Source: Campylobacter sp. (GTDB lineage Bacteria; Campylobacterota; Campylobacteria; Campylobacterales; Campylobacteraceae). Taken from it: DNA of 8,834 nucleotides. The stretch is from NCBI GenBank assembly GCA_017506845.1, contig JAFVMP010000170.1, positions 1-8,834 of the forward strand. Reading direction: 5' to 3'. The translations under genes and the position numbers were made by a program. Under the pieces are notes generated by a model. It searched no databases and was not told the DNA's origin. It saw only the letters and a list, made by a program, of their open reading frames with translations. Numbering within the stretch: the stretch's first letter is position 1; each line of letters opens with the position of its first letter. Positions 1 through 7,260 of the stretch are shown one piece after another.

Positions 1-7
1 AATGTTG

Positions 8-13
8 TATAAT
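8..13 (+). promoter_or_regulatory. Sigma-70 -10 box of the hrcA-grpE-dnaK operon
   Basis: A perfect TATAAT hexamer lies 34 bases before the preferred hrcA ATG. Transcription would be expected to begin near position 20, inside the CIRCE operator. Any -35 element, T-rich upstream region or HspR operator would lie outside the window, so only the -10 part can be judged. Confidence 0.75.
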
Positions 14-17
14 CCAT

Positions 18-44
18 TTAGCAATTAAATATAAAGAGTGCTAA
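18..44 (+). promoter_or_regulatory. CIRCE operator (HrcA binding site)
   Basis: The right arm GAGTGCTAA (36-44) matches the CIRCE consensus at all nine positions. The left arm TTAGCAATT (18-26) matches TTAGCACTC at seven of nine. The arms are separated by exactly nine bases (27-35), the canonical CIRCE spacing. The element starts 4 bases after the TATAAT box and ends 2 bases before the hrcA ATG, so it spans the likely transcription start and contains the AAAGAG ribosome binding site. Bound HrcA should block transcription of its own operon. In RNA the TTAGCA and TGCTAA parts could also pair and mask the ribosome binding site (inference). Confidence 0.9.
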
Positions 45-46
45 TA

Positions 47-835
47 ATGAAAGTAGATAAAAGAGATTTAATATTAGAGTCTATCATTCACGCATATCTA
101 GAAGCCAATGAGCCAATTGGTTCAAGCGAGCTTGGTATGAGAATGAATGTGTCTATTCCAGCATCTACTATTAGGGTCTATTTTAAAAAGCTTAGCGATG
201 AAGGGGCTATCACACAGCTACATATAAGCGGCGGTAGAATTCCTACAGCTAGTGCAATGGAGCTTTATTGGCAAAATAGACTTGAATTTAGCTCAGCTAT
301 ATCTATAAATAATAGCGATTTGTTAAATTTTTTAGTCTATGAAAATGGTATTTATTGCATGATTTTTGGAAATCAAAAGCTATTTTTAAAAGAGGTTTTA
401 AATCTTAAAGATCGCTTTTTAATCCTTGATTTTGATATTCAAAGTATATCTATTAAATTTAGTTCAAAGGTTGAAAAATTTTTAAATAACCTAGTAGGAA
501 CTAGTTTAGATGAGTTAGATCACATCTCTATGCAGGTGGGACTAAGTGAGCTAAGAGCAAAGATTAAGGCATTAAAAAGAGGTGAGATTTTGTTTCAAGA
601 GAATGAAAAAGTTGCTTTTGAGATTTGCAAAGATGATAATATAAAGGCGATTTTAGACCCATCATTTGGGACAAATTTTAAAGGAAATTTAGCCTTTAGT
701 CCGCTATTTCCTACTGGTTATATGGGCTTAAAAGCTGATGTAATCTATGAAGGAAAACCAGCTATGATGCTTTGTGCTAGTAGTGTTTATAGTGATTATG
801 AAAAGTTTTTAAATATATTAAAGGAGGCGGCGTGA
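47..835 (+). CDS. hrcA: Heat-inducible transcription repressor HrcA
   Basis: HrcA represses heat-shock genes by binding CIRCE operators and is usually kept active by GroEL. Counting from the ATG at 47 (262 aa), residues 1-70 form the winged helix-turn-helix domain. This includes the family segment around PIGSSEL (23-29), a recognition helix around PASTIRVYFKKL (38-49) and the wing HISGGRIPT (59-67). The rest is the divergent dimerization and inserted region. At 262 aa it is shorter than the roughly 340-aa Firmicutes HrcA, as expected for epsilonproteobacteria. A GTG at 38 is in frame, but ATG 47 is preferred because AAAGAG (33-38) sits 8 bases before it and the GTG lacks a good ribosome binding site. 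It is the first gene of the operon and its promoter carries a CIRCE, so it should be autoregulated. Its stop overlaps the grpE start. Confidence 0.95.
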   Translation: MKVDKRDLILESIIHAYLEANEPIGSSELGMRMNVSIPASTIRVYFKKLSDEGAITQLHISGGRIPTASAMELYWQNRLEFSSAISINNSDLLNFLVYENGIYCMIFGNQKLFLKEVLNLKDRFLILDFDIQSISIKFSSKVEKFLNNLVGTSLDELDHISMQVGLSELRAKIKALKRGEILFQENEKVAFEICKDDNIKAILDPSFGTNFKGNLAFSPLFPTGYMGLKADVIYEGKPAMMLCASSVYSDYEKFLNILKEAA

Positions 836-1356
836 GCCAAGAAATAAATGAAAATTTAGATGAAAATCAAGCTGCAAATGAACAAAATGATCAAGTTTGC
901 GAACAAAATGAGCAAAATAATGAGAGTGAACTAGAGAGTCAATTAGCTAAAGTTAAAGAGGATTTAATAAGAGCTACGGCTGATTTTGAAAATATTAAAA
1001 AGCGTTTAGAGCGTGAAAAAGCAGATGCTTTAAAATTTGCAAATGAGGGATTTGCTAGAGATCTTTTGCCTGTTATTGATGCTTTAGAAATCGCAGCAAA
1101 TATAGACGGCGGCGATGAGATAGCAGCTATGAAAGATGGAATAAATTTAACTATAGAGCAGTTTAAAAAGTGCTTTGAAAAATATGGAATAAAAGAGATT
1201 AGCACAGATGGTGAGTTTAATCCAGAAGTACATAATGCTATTAATTATATAGAATCAGCTGATTTACCAAGTGGCTCAATAGCTCAGGTATATCAAAAAG
1301 GCTATACATATAATGATAGAGTTTTAAGACCAAGTATGGTGGTAATCGCAAAATAA
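832..1356 (+). CDS. grpE: Nucleotide exchange factor GrpE
   Basis: GrpE is the cytoplasmic dimeric co-chaperone that releases ADP from DnaK. The 174-aa product has an acidic, Asn/Gln/Glu-rich N-terminal tail (about 1-37), then a long heptad-like helix (about 34-75) that should form the dimer stalk. The C-terminal beta domain carries FNPEVHNAI (129-137) and the family signature GYTYNDRVLRPSMVVIAK (157-174). The start is GTG at 832, overlapping the hrcA stop as GTGA and preceded by a strong AAGGAGG (821-827) with a short 4-base spacer. This layout suggests translational coupling to hrcA. dnaK follows after 20 bases, so GrpE is made together with its partner. Confidence 0.97.
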   Translation: MSQEINENLDENQAANEQNDQVCEQNEQNNESELESQLAKVKEDLIRATADFENIKKRLEREKADALKFANEGFARDLLPVIDALEIAANIDGGDEIAAMKDGINLTIEQFKKCFEKYGIKEISTDGEFNPEVHNAINYIESADLPSGSIAQVYQKGYTYNDRVLRPSMVVIAK

Positions 1357-1376
1357 ATTTAATAAAAGGATAAAAA

Positions 1377-3248
1377 ATGAGTAAAGTAATAGGAATCGAC
1401 CTAGGAACAACAAATTCATGCGTAAGCATATATGAAAGAGGCGAAAGCAAAGTTATCCCAAATAAAGAGGGTAAAAATACAACTCCAAGTGTTGTTGCTT
1501 TTACTGACAAGGGTGAAATTTTAGTTGGTGATACTGCAAAGCGTCAAGCAGTAACAAATCCAGAAAAAACAATATTTTCTATTAAAAGAATTATGGGTCT
1601 AATGATGAACGAGAAGAACGCCCAAGAGGCAAAAACTCGCTTACCATACCATATAGTAGATAGAAATGGTGCGTGTGCAGTTGAAATAGCTGGTAAAACA
1701 TATACTCCACAAGAGATATCAGCTAAGGTTTTAATTAAGTTAAAAGAGGATGCTGAAGCATTTTTAGGCGAGAGTGTAACTGATGCAGTTATTACCGTTC
1801 CGGCATATTTTAACGATAGCCAAAGAAAAGCTACAAAAGAGGCTGGTACAATTGCTGGGTTAAATGTTTTACGTATTATTAATGAGCCTACAGCTGCGGC
1901 ACTTGCATATGGTTTAGATAAAAAAGAGGCTGAAAAGATTGTAGTATATGATCTAGGCGGCGGTACATTTGATGTTACAGTTCTTGAGACTGGAGATAAT
2001 GTTGTTGAAGTTTTAGCTACTGGTGGTAATGCTTTTTTAGGTGGTGATGATTTTGATAATAGATTAATTGACTTTTTAGTAAGTGAGTTTAAAAGCGAGA
2101 GTGGAATTGATCTTAAAAATGATGTAATGGCTCTTCAAAGATTAAAAGAGGCTGCTGAAAATGCTAAAAAAGAGCTAAGTAGCGCAATGGAGACAACAAT
2201 AAATTTACCATTTATTACAGCTGATGCTACAGGTCCAAAACACCTTACAAAAACAATAAGTAGAGCTAAATTTGAAAGTATGATAGATGATTTAGTATCT
2301 CAAACAATCTCTAAAATTAATGAAGTTGTAAAAGATGCTGGCGTAAGCAAAAGCGATATTAAAGAGATTGTAATGGTAGGCGGTTCAACTCGTGTTCCTT
2401 TGGTTCAAGATGAAGTCAAAAAAGCATTTGATAAAGATCTAAATAAATCAGTAAATCCAGATGAAGTTGTAGCTATTGGTGCTGCTATTCAAGGTGCTGT
2501 AATTAAAGGTGATGTAAAAGATGTATTATTGCTAGATGTTACTCCTCTTAGTTTAGGTATAGAGACACTTGGTGGGGTTATGAGCAAATTGATTGAAAAA
2601 GGTACAACAATCCCAACTAAGAAATCTCAAACATTTTCTACTGCAGAAGATAATCAAAGTGCAGTTACAATTAATGTTTTACAAGGTGAGCGTGAATTTA
2701 GCCGTGATAATAAAAGTCTTGGTAACTTCAATCTTGAAGGTATTATGCCAGCACCAAGAGGCGTACCACAAATTGAGGTTACATTTGATATAGATGCAAA
2801 TGGTATTTTAACTGTATCTGCTAAGGATAAAGCTAGTGGTAAAGCACAAAATATCACCATCTCAGGTTCAAGCGGCTTAAGCGAAGAAGAGATTAATAAG
2901 ATGGTAAATGATGCTGAGTTACACAAAGAAGAAGATAGAAAAAGAAAAGAAGCAGTAGAAGCTAGAAATGCAGCTGATAGCCTAGCGCACCAAACTCAAA
3001 AATCTCTTGATGAGCTTGGTGAAAAGATATCTGGTGAAGATAGAGCTAAGATAGAAGCAGCGTTAAATGATCTAAGAGAGACGCTAAAAGATGAGAGTGC
3101 TACAAAAGATCAAATAGATACAAAAGTAAGAGCATTAAGCGAAGCAAGCCACAAGTTAGCTGAGGCTATGTATCAAAACCAAGCTGGTGCTACTAATGCA
3201 CAAGATAAGAAAAAAGATGATGATGTCATCGATGCTGAAGTAGAGTAA
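1377..3248 (+). CDS. dnaK: Molecular chaperone DnaK (Hsp70)
   Basis: DnaK is the ATP-dependent Hsp70 that binds and refolds exposed hydrophobic segments with DnaJ and GrpE. The 623-aa product is full length. The nucleotide-binding domain (about 1-380) has [12 protein letters not shown] (6-17), [11 protein letters not shown] (169-179), [11 protein letters not shown] (192-202) with the conserved threonine T197, and VGGSTRVP (334-341). The interdomain linker is [14 protein letters not shown] (383-396). The substrate-binding beta domain and helical lid follow, ending in the usual acidic tail [10 protein letters not shown]. The start is ATG 1377 with AAAGGA (1365-1370) 6 bases upstream. It is the last gene of the CIRCE-controlled operon. 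dnaJ is not in the window. No sequence oddities were seen. Confidence 0.99.
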   Translation: MSKVIGIDLGTTNSCVSIYERGESKVIPNKEGKNTTPSVVAFTDKGEILVGDTAKRQAVTNPEKTIFSIKRIMGLMMNEKNAQEAKTRLPYHIVDRNGACAVEIAGKTYTPQEISAKVLIKLKEDAEAFLGESVTDAVITVPAYFNDSQRKATKEAGTIAGLNVLRIINEPTAAALAYGLDKKEAEKIVVYDLGGGTFDVTVLETGDNVVEVLATGGNAFLGGDDFDNRLIDFLVSEFKSESGIDLKNDVMALQRLKEAAENAKKELSSAMETTINLPFITADATGPKHLTKTISRAKFESMIDDLVSQTISKINEVVKDAGVSKSDIKEIVMVGGSTRVPLVQDEVKKAFDKDLNKSVNPDEVVAIGAAIQGAVIKGDVKDVLLLDVTPLSLGIETLGGVMSKLIEKGTTIPTKKSQTFSTAEDNQSAVTINVLQGEREFSRDNKSLGNFNLEGIMPAPRGVPQIEVTFDIDANGILTVSAKDKASGKAQNITISGSSGLSEEEINKMVNDAELHKEEDRKRKEAVEARNAADSLAHQTQKSLDELGEKISGEDRAKIEAALNDLRETLKDESATKDQIDTKVRALSEASHKLAEAMYQNQAGATNAQDKKKDDDVIDAEVE

Positions 3249-3252
3249 GCTA

Positions 3253-3278
3253 TTAAGCTAGCCAAAAGGCTAGCTTAA
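3253..3278. terminator. Hairpin between convergent dnaK and hemW, probable bidirectional terminator
   Basis: TTAAGCTAGCC (3253-3263) and GGCTAGCTTAA (3268-3278) form a perfect 11-bp stem around an AAAA loop. It begins 4 bases after the dnaK stop, and its right arm contains the hemW stop codon (3270-3272 on the - strand). Neither side carries a clean U-run; the + strand continues with an AT-rich stretch at 3279-3290. Termination may therefore be imperfect, or the hairpin may mainly protect the 3' ends. A second TAAGCTA copy at 3246-3252 could pair with the right arm instead. Confidence 0.7.
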
Positions 3279-4298
3279 GTATAAATATATCTCATCAGAT
3301 AATAAAAAATTTGGATTATAAATTCGATTATTTTTGGCTATTAACTTGCCCTCATTAATTAATATTTGAGCCTTTTGAAGCATATTTGGAGTTAAATCAT
3401 CTAAGCTAACACCAATGATACTCCTAAGACCTAAAAATATTCTTTCAGCCATTTTATCCTCATAACTTAACTCTTCAATACTCTTTTTAAAAGGATTATT
3501 GATATAGCTATTTAGATTTGTAGCACCTTTGTATCTTTTTAGCCCAGTTGTACCTACTGCATATGCACCAAATCCATAATAATCATCACCACGCCAGTAG
3601 CTAAGATTGTGTTGGCAAATTTGGCCAAAATTTGAAATTTCATACTGCTTAAATCCTATATCTTGGAGTGAATTTATAAGAAATTGAGCTAAAATCGGGC
3701 TATCTTTTTGATATGAAATTTTAGTACTAAACTCGCTTTCAAGCATTAAACTATAGGCTGATATATGGGTTATTTTTAACTCATTTAGTGCTTTTACTTC
3801 GTTTAAAAGCAAGGCTTTTGTATCAAGCTTTGTGCCATACATTATATCTACATTTATATTTTCAAATTTAGCTATTTTGGCATCTTCTACAGCTTTAAAA
3901 ACTCTTTTGGCGTTATGAATTCTACCTAAGAATTTGAGCTTTTTTTCATCAAAACTTTGCGCTCCTAGACTTAATCTATTTACTCCAATAGCTCTTATGT
4001 GTTCAAGCCATTTTAAATTGGTTGAATTTGGGTTTGCCTCACTTGTAATCTCGCAATCATAGCTTAAATTTGGCCTTAAGTACTCAAAAATTTCATCATA
4101 AAATCTAGCATCTACACTACTTGGCGTACCTCCACCGATAAATATTGTAGAGATTTTTTTATTAAAATTAGTAGCTTTTATCTCTTTTGTTAATGCTTTA
4201 AAATATTGTTTGGTTATAGAAAATTGATCACTATGTGAGCCAAAAGCACAATATGGACATTTTGATTCACAAAATGGGATATGAATATAGATATGCAA
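3270..4298 (-). CDS. hemW: Heme chaperone HemW (radical SAM, HemN-like)
   Basis: HemW proteins are radical-SAM-family members that bind heme and pass it to target proteins. They were long misnamed oxygen-independent coproporphyrinogen oxidases. The 342-aa product begins MHIYIHIPFC and has the cluster motif C10-C14-C17 followed by F19. HemW has phenylalanine at that fourth position where true HemN has cysteine. Other family marks are GGGTPS (55-60), EANP (87-90), LGAQSF (111-116), HNA (128-130) and DIMYG (151-155). The start is TTG at 4298, supported by AGGA (4308-4305) 6 bases upstream and by the N-terminus aligning with the family's usual start. It faces dnaK, and its TAG stop lies inside the shared hairpin. 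It diverges from rppH. No heme-synthesis neighbour is present to refine the role. Confidence 0.92.
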   Translation of the reverse strand: MHIYIHIPFCESKCPYCAFGSHSDQFSITKQYFKALTKEIKATNFNKKISTIFIGGGTPSSVDARFYDEIFEYLRPNLSYDCEITSEANPNSTNLKWLEHIRAIGVNRLSLGAQSFDEKKLKFLGRIHNAKRVFKAVEDAKIAKFENINVDIMYGTKLDTKALLLNEVKALNELKITHISAYSLMLESEFSTKISYQKDSPILAQFLINSLQDIGFKQYEISNFGQICQHNLSYWRGDDYYGFGAYAVGTTGLKRYKGATNLNSYINNPFKKSIEELSYEDKMAERIFLGLRSIIGVSLDDLTPNMLQKAQILINEGKLIAKNNRIYNPNFLLSDEIYLYLS

Positions 4299-4304
4299 TT
4301 TATT

Positions 4305-4308
4305 TCCT
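4305..4308 (-). promoter_or_regulatory. Ribosome binding site fixing the TTG start of hemW
   Basis: On the minus strand AGGA (4308 to 4305) is followed by a 6-base spacer and then TTG (4298-4296). This spacing, plus the MHIYIHIPFC start of the product, supports TTG initiation. Confidence 0.7.
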
Positions 4309-4323
4309 AAATTTTATTCTAAA

Positions 4324-4386
4324 TTTAGCAAATAGTTTATTAAATTTAGTTGATTTATTAAACTTTAAACGCTTTTAGGGTAGGAT
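4324..4386 (+). promoter_or_regulatory. Candidate sigma-70 promoter for the rppH-ligA operon
   Basis: In the 115-base divergent spacer, T-runs begin at 4324, 4336, 4345, 4354, 4364 and 4373, mostly 9-10 bases apart, and lead to a weak -10-like hexamer TAGGAT (4381-4386, 4 of 6 to TATAAT). Campylobacter sigma-70 promoters typically lack a -35 box and instead show periodic T-rich stretches before the -10. Transcription would start near 4393 and leave a leader of about 20 bases containing AGGA (4402-4405). The weak -10 is the main doubt. Confidence 0.4.
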
Positions 4387-4413
4387 TTTTACCAAATTTT
4401 TAGGACTTAGAAA

Positions 4414-4884
4414 ATGGATAAAGGCAAGAGATATCGCCCAAATGTAGCGGCGATTATTTTATCTCCATCTTATCCTTTAGAGTGCAAAGTATTCATCGCC
4501 CAAAGACATGATATTAGTGGGGCTTGGCAGTTTCCACAAGGCGGGATCGATGAAGGCGAATCACCCAAAGAGGCTCTTTTTCGAGAGCTTGAAGAGGAGA
4601 TAGGTACAAGCGAGGTAGAGATCTTATGCGAGCATCCTAAATGGCTTGAGTATGATTTTCCTGAGAATATCGCTAAGAAAATGGCTCCATATGATGGGCA
4701 AAGGCAGCGATATTTTTTAGTTAGATTAAAGCCAAATGCTAAAATAGATCTTGCAACAAAGCATCCTGAATTTGATGATTACTGCTTTATGCCTGTAAAT
4801 GATGTATTAAGCAAGGTTAATCACTTTAAAAAGGGCGCATATGCCAAGGTGCTTAAATACTTTAAAGATGAAGGGTTTATATAA
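4414..4884 (+). CDS. rppH: RNA 5' pyrophosphohydrolase RppH (Nudix)
   Basis: RppH removes pyrophosphate from the 5' triphosphate end of mRNA, which opens it to 5'-end-dependent decay. The 156-aa product starts with the family segment YRPNVAAIIL (7-16) and has WQFPQGGID (38-46). It carries a Nudix box from G43 to T65, with E49, R57, E58, E61, E62 and G64 in the GX5EX7REUXEEXGU pattern; the acidic residues bind the metal. The length is typical of this family (older names nudH, invA). The start is ATG 4414 with AGGA (4402-4405) 8 bases before it. It is the first gene of the rightward operon, and its TAA overlaps the lysC ATG by one base. Confidence 0.95.
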   Translation: MDKGKRYRPNVAAIILSPSYPLECKVFIAQRHDISGAWQFPQGGIDEGESPKEALFRELEEEIGTSEVEILCEHPKWLEYDFPENIAKKMAPYDGQRQRYFLVRLKPNAKIDLATKHPEFDDYCFMPVNDVLSKVNHFKKGAYAKVLKYFKDEGFI

Positions 4885-6101
4885 TGCTAATTGTTCAAAA
4901 ATATGGCGGAACTAGTGTTGGAAATTTAGAAAGAATAGAAGAGGTAGCCAAAAGAGTAATTGCTACAAAAGATGCTGGCCATGATGTTGTAGTTGTAGTT
5001 TCAGCTATGAGTGGAGTTACAAATCAACTAATAGAGTATGCTGAACATTTTGCTGGAGTTCAACCGCAAAGTGCAGATATGGATATGCTACTTAGCTCAG
5101 GCGAGAGAGTTACAAGCTCACTATTATCAATTGCGTTAAATTCAAAAGGTTATAAAGCTGTATCATTTAGCGGAGATATGGCTGGAATTATTACTAATAA
5201 TGATTTTACTAAAGCTAGAATTATTGATATTGATGGAGCTAAGATGAAAGAGGCTCTAAAAGATGGCAAGATCGTTATCGTAGCTGGATTTCAAGGTGCT
5301 ACCAAAGATGGAGATACTACAACTTTAGGACGCGGAGGAAGTGATTTAAGCGCTGTAGCAGTAGCAGGAGCTTTAAAGGCTGATCTATGCGAGATTTATA
5401 CTGATGTAGATGGAGTATATACCACAGATCCAAGAATAGAGCCAAAAGCTAGAAAGCTTGATAAAATCAGCTATGATGAGATGCTGGAGCTAGCTAGTAT
5501 GGGTGCAAAAGTATTGCAAAATAGAAGCGTAGAATTAGCTAAAAAATTAAAGGTAAATTTAGTTACAAGAAGTAGTTTTAATAATAATGAAGGCACACTA
5601 ATAACAGGAGAAGCAGATATGGAAAAACCAGGAATGGAACAAGCATTAATAAGCGGTATAGCATTAGATAAAAATCAAGCAAGAGTAACTATGAGAGGCG
5701 TTGTAGATAAACCAGGCGTTGCAGCTGGTATCTTTAAAAAATTAGCCGATAAAAATATCAATGTAGATATGATTATTCAAAATACAAGTCACGAAGATGG
5801 CACTACAAGCCTTGGATTTACAGTTCCACAAAATGAGATGGAAGCTGCTAGAAATGTAGTTGATGATGGTAGTGCAAAATCCATAGAGATAGATAGCGAA
5901 GTAGTAAAAGTAAGCGTAGTAGGCGTAGGTATGAAGAGCCATAGCGGTATTGCTTCTATGGCGTTTTCTAGTCTTGCAAATGAAGGGATTAATATTCAAA
6001 TGATCTCTACAAGTGAGATTAAAATCTCAATGATAGTAGAAGCAAAATATGGCGAATTAGCCGTAAGAGCACTCCATAAAGCTTATGAGTTAGAAAAATA
6101 A
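4884..6101 (+). CDS. lysC: Aspartate kinase (aspartokinase)
   Basis: Aspartokinase phosphorylates L-aspartate, the first step towards lysine, diaminopimelate, threonine and methionine. The 405-aa product has a kinase domain (about 1-240) with KYGGTSVG (6-13), LLSSGERV (69-76), TLGRGGSDLS (147-156) and YTDVDGVYTTDPR (172-184). Two ACT domains follow (about 264-340 and 341-405), the usual site of feedback inhibition by lysine and/or threonine. It is monofunctional, with no homoserine dehydrogenase fused. AAGGG (4871-4875) lies 8 bases before the ATG, which overlaps the rppH stop as TAATG. An internal in-frame ATG with its own ribosome binding site (see 5619) may yield the ACT part as a separate subunit. 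There is no lysine riboswitch, as expected inside an operon. Confidence 0.97.
   Translation: MLIVQKYGGTSVGNLERIEEVAKRVIATKDAGHDVVVVVSAMSGVTNQLIEYAEHFAGVQPQSADMDMLLSSGERVTSSLLSIALNSKGYKAVSFSGDMAGIITNNDFTKARIIDIDGAKMKEALKDGKIVIVAGFQGATKDGDTTTLGRGGSDLSAVAVAGALKADLCEIYTDVDGVYTTDPRIEPKARKLDKISYDEMLELASMGAKVLQNRSVELAKKLKVNLVTRSSFNNNEGTLITGEADMEKPGMEQALISGIALDKNQARVTMRGVVDKPGVAAGIFKKLADKNINVDMIIQNTSHEDGTTSLGFTVPQNEMEAARNVVDDGSAKSIEIDSEVVKVSVVGVGMKSHSGIASMAFSSLANEGINIQMISTSEIKISMIVEAKYGELAVRALHKAYELEK
5606..5610 (+). promoter_or_regulatory. Internal ribosome binding site within lysC
   Basis: AGGAG (within CAGGAGAA, 5605-5612) lies 8 bases before an in-frame ATG at 5619, which is ideal spacing. It is at least as good a ribosome binding site as that of lysC itself. 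Confidence 0.5.
5619..6101 (+). CDS. Putative internally initiated aspartokinase beta subunit
   Basis: ATG 5619 is codon 246 of lysC and would give a 160-aa protein consisting of the two ACT domains and ending at the same stop. In Bacillus subtilis aspartokinase II and Corynebacterium aspartokinase, a beta subunit of about this size is made from an in-frame start at the equivalent point, just before the ACT region, and assembles with the full-length alpha chain as alpha2beta2. Here an AGGAG 8 bases upstream makes internal initiation plausible. A second ATG (5634, codon 251) has its AGGA too close to work. Expression is inferred, not shown. Confidence 0.45.
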   Translation: MEKPGMEQALISGIALDKNQARVTMRGVVDKPGVAAGIFKKLADKNINVDMIIQNTSHEDGTTSLGFTVPQNEMEAARNVVDDGSAKSIEIDSEVVKVSVVGVGMKSHSGIASMAFSSLANEGINIQMISTSEIKISMIVEAKYGELAVRALHKAYELEK

Positions 6102-6640
6102 TGGATCTTATAAAATGGAGCTTGGATGCTATTAGGAGTTCAAGCAAAGAGCTTAGCTGGATGGAAGAGAGGCGTCTAGAGTGGGCGCCACTACTTGCAT
6201 CTAGGCTTAGATATTTGATAGATGGAGCGCCATTTATTGTAATATGCGATGAAGATAGAGATTGGTTTGAAAGCTATCTTTTGCGTAGTATTAATCGTAA
6301 AGGCTCACATCGTCCGATTTTGCCATTTATCTCATTGAAATCTTTATATCCTAGATTAAATGATATAAATTCAAAAGAAGAAATAAGTCTTCTTGATGAT
6401 ATGCTAAGTATATCTTTTCCTAATGGATTTGTATATTTTTATATCGGAAAGAGTAGCTCAAAACTATGTGCAATAGCTAAAAATCGTGCTAGCAGCTATA
6501 TGTGGCTTTTTGATGAACAAGCTGAAAATAGCTTTTATCTTAGCTCTACAGATGAGAATTTGGATTTTAAGCTTTTATCTATGTTTAGGCTATTTGATCG
6601 CACAATTGATGCAGTGCTATTTGGTCAGGTTGAGCTTTGA
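6101..6640 (+). CDS. hobA: DnaA-binding initiation regulator HobA
   Basis: HobA binds domains I-II of DnaA and promotes ordered DnaA assembly at oriC in Helicobacter pylori. It is a structural counterpart of E. coli DiaA and belongs to epsilonproteobacteria. The 179-aa product is the right size (about 180) and matches the Helicobacter protein as I recall it: W55F56 followed by I64N65, RPILPFI (71-77), LYP (82-84), YFYIGK (112-117), WLFDE (135-139), LDFKLLSMFRLF (154-165) and the VLFGQVEL end. The ATG overlaps the lysC stop as TAATG. There is no strong ribosome binding site, so translation is probably coupled to lysC. It overlaps holB by 4 bases, which places it in a replication-gene block. 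Confidence 0.92.
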   Translation: MDLIKWSLDAIRSSSKELSWMEERRLEWAPLLASRLRYLIDGAPFIVICDEDRDWFESYLLRSINRKGSHRPILPFISLKSLYPRLNDINSKEEISLLDDMLSISFPNGFVYFYIGKSSSKLCAIAKNRASSYMWLFDEQAENSFYLSSTDENLDFKLLSMFRLFDRTIDAVLFGQVEL

Positions 6641-7256
6641 GTTTAGATAGTAAGATTATTATTAGCGATGATTTTGAGAGTATTAAATCTGAGTATGCCT
6701 CTATTTTAAAACCTGAATATTTAAAAATTTTTGAATATGAGAGTTTATTAATAGATGGAGCCAAAGAGATAATATCTCAAGCCTATATCGCAGAAAATCA
6801 GCCAAAAGTACTTTTAATTTTGGCTAATAAATATGGAATTGATCCACAAAATGCTCTACTAAAAATCCTAGAAGAGCCACCAAGAAATATAGTATTTGTC
6901 TTAGTAGCGCCAGCTAAAAATATATTTTTGCCTACAGTTCGCTCACGCTTAAGTATTGATAATAGAGTAAAGTTAATTAAAAGCAAGCCAACTGGGATTG
7001 ATTTTGCTAGGCTTAATCTTGCTTATATTAATGATTATGTATCTACTCAATCAGCACTTGAAAAGAGCGATAAGCTAAGCAAAACTCAGCTTTTAAATTT
7101 GCTTAAATCCATCATAATAGATGCGGTTAAAAATGGAGTTAAATTTAACCATGAAGATTATTTGTATTTTAATAAATTATATAGGATAACAGATCTAAAT
7201 GCTAAAGCTCAAACTGTGCTTTTACCGCTACTTTTACTAATAATGCAAAGGATAAG

Positions 7257-7260
<4 letters not shown>
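6637..7260 (+). CDS. holB: DNA polymerase III delta-prime subunit (short epsilonproteobacterial form)
   Basis: Delta-prime is the structural subunit of the clamp loader that places the sliding clamp on DNA. The 207-aa product has the hallmark QNALLKILEEPP (71-82) followed by NIVFVLVAPAKNIFLPTVRSR (84-104), the delta-prime/gamma core. It is far shorter than E. coli HolB (334 aa). No P-loop GxxxxGKT and no four-cysteine zinc module are present, and the family SRC motif reads SRL (103-105). The start is TTG 6637, overlapping the hobA stop as TTGA, with AGG (6627-6629) 7 bases upstream. Its position between hobA and folP matches the order I recall from Campylobacter and Helicobacter. Because both ends overlap neighbours cleanly, the small size looks natural rather than the result of a frameshift. 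Confidence 0.85.

Noticed and set aside
939..1510. Two minus-strand open frames across grpE and the start of dnaK
   Set aside because: They are opposite two confidently identified genes, and their Ser/Ala/Leu/Ile-rich products reflect reverse-strand codon composition.
2654..2926. Open frame on the minus strand inside dnaK
   Set aside because: It lies wholly within a clear dnaK coding region, its product is composition-driven and like no family, and no ribosome binding site supports it.
3270..4298. Oxygen-independent coproporphyrinogen oxidase HemN
   Set aside because: The cluster motif is C-x3-C-x2-C-x-F; true HemN has cysteine at the last place. The HNA motif and length also fit HemW.
4316..4321. 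TAGAAT on the minus strand as the hemW -10 box
   Set aside because: It matches 5 of 6 positions, but the implied leader is only about 11 bases and would start at the ribosome binding site. In such AT-rich DNA this can easily arise by chance.
4336..4362. Two TTTATTAAA copies as a repressor or Fur-like operator
   Set aside because: There is no dyad symmetry fitting a known operator, and the copies are explained by the general T-run phasing.
5742..5999. Open frame on the minus strand inside lysC
   Set aside because: It is the shadow of the ACT-domain coding sequence; its Cys/Tyr/His-rich product has no recognisable domain.
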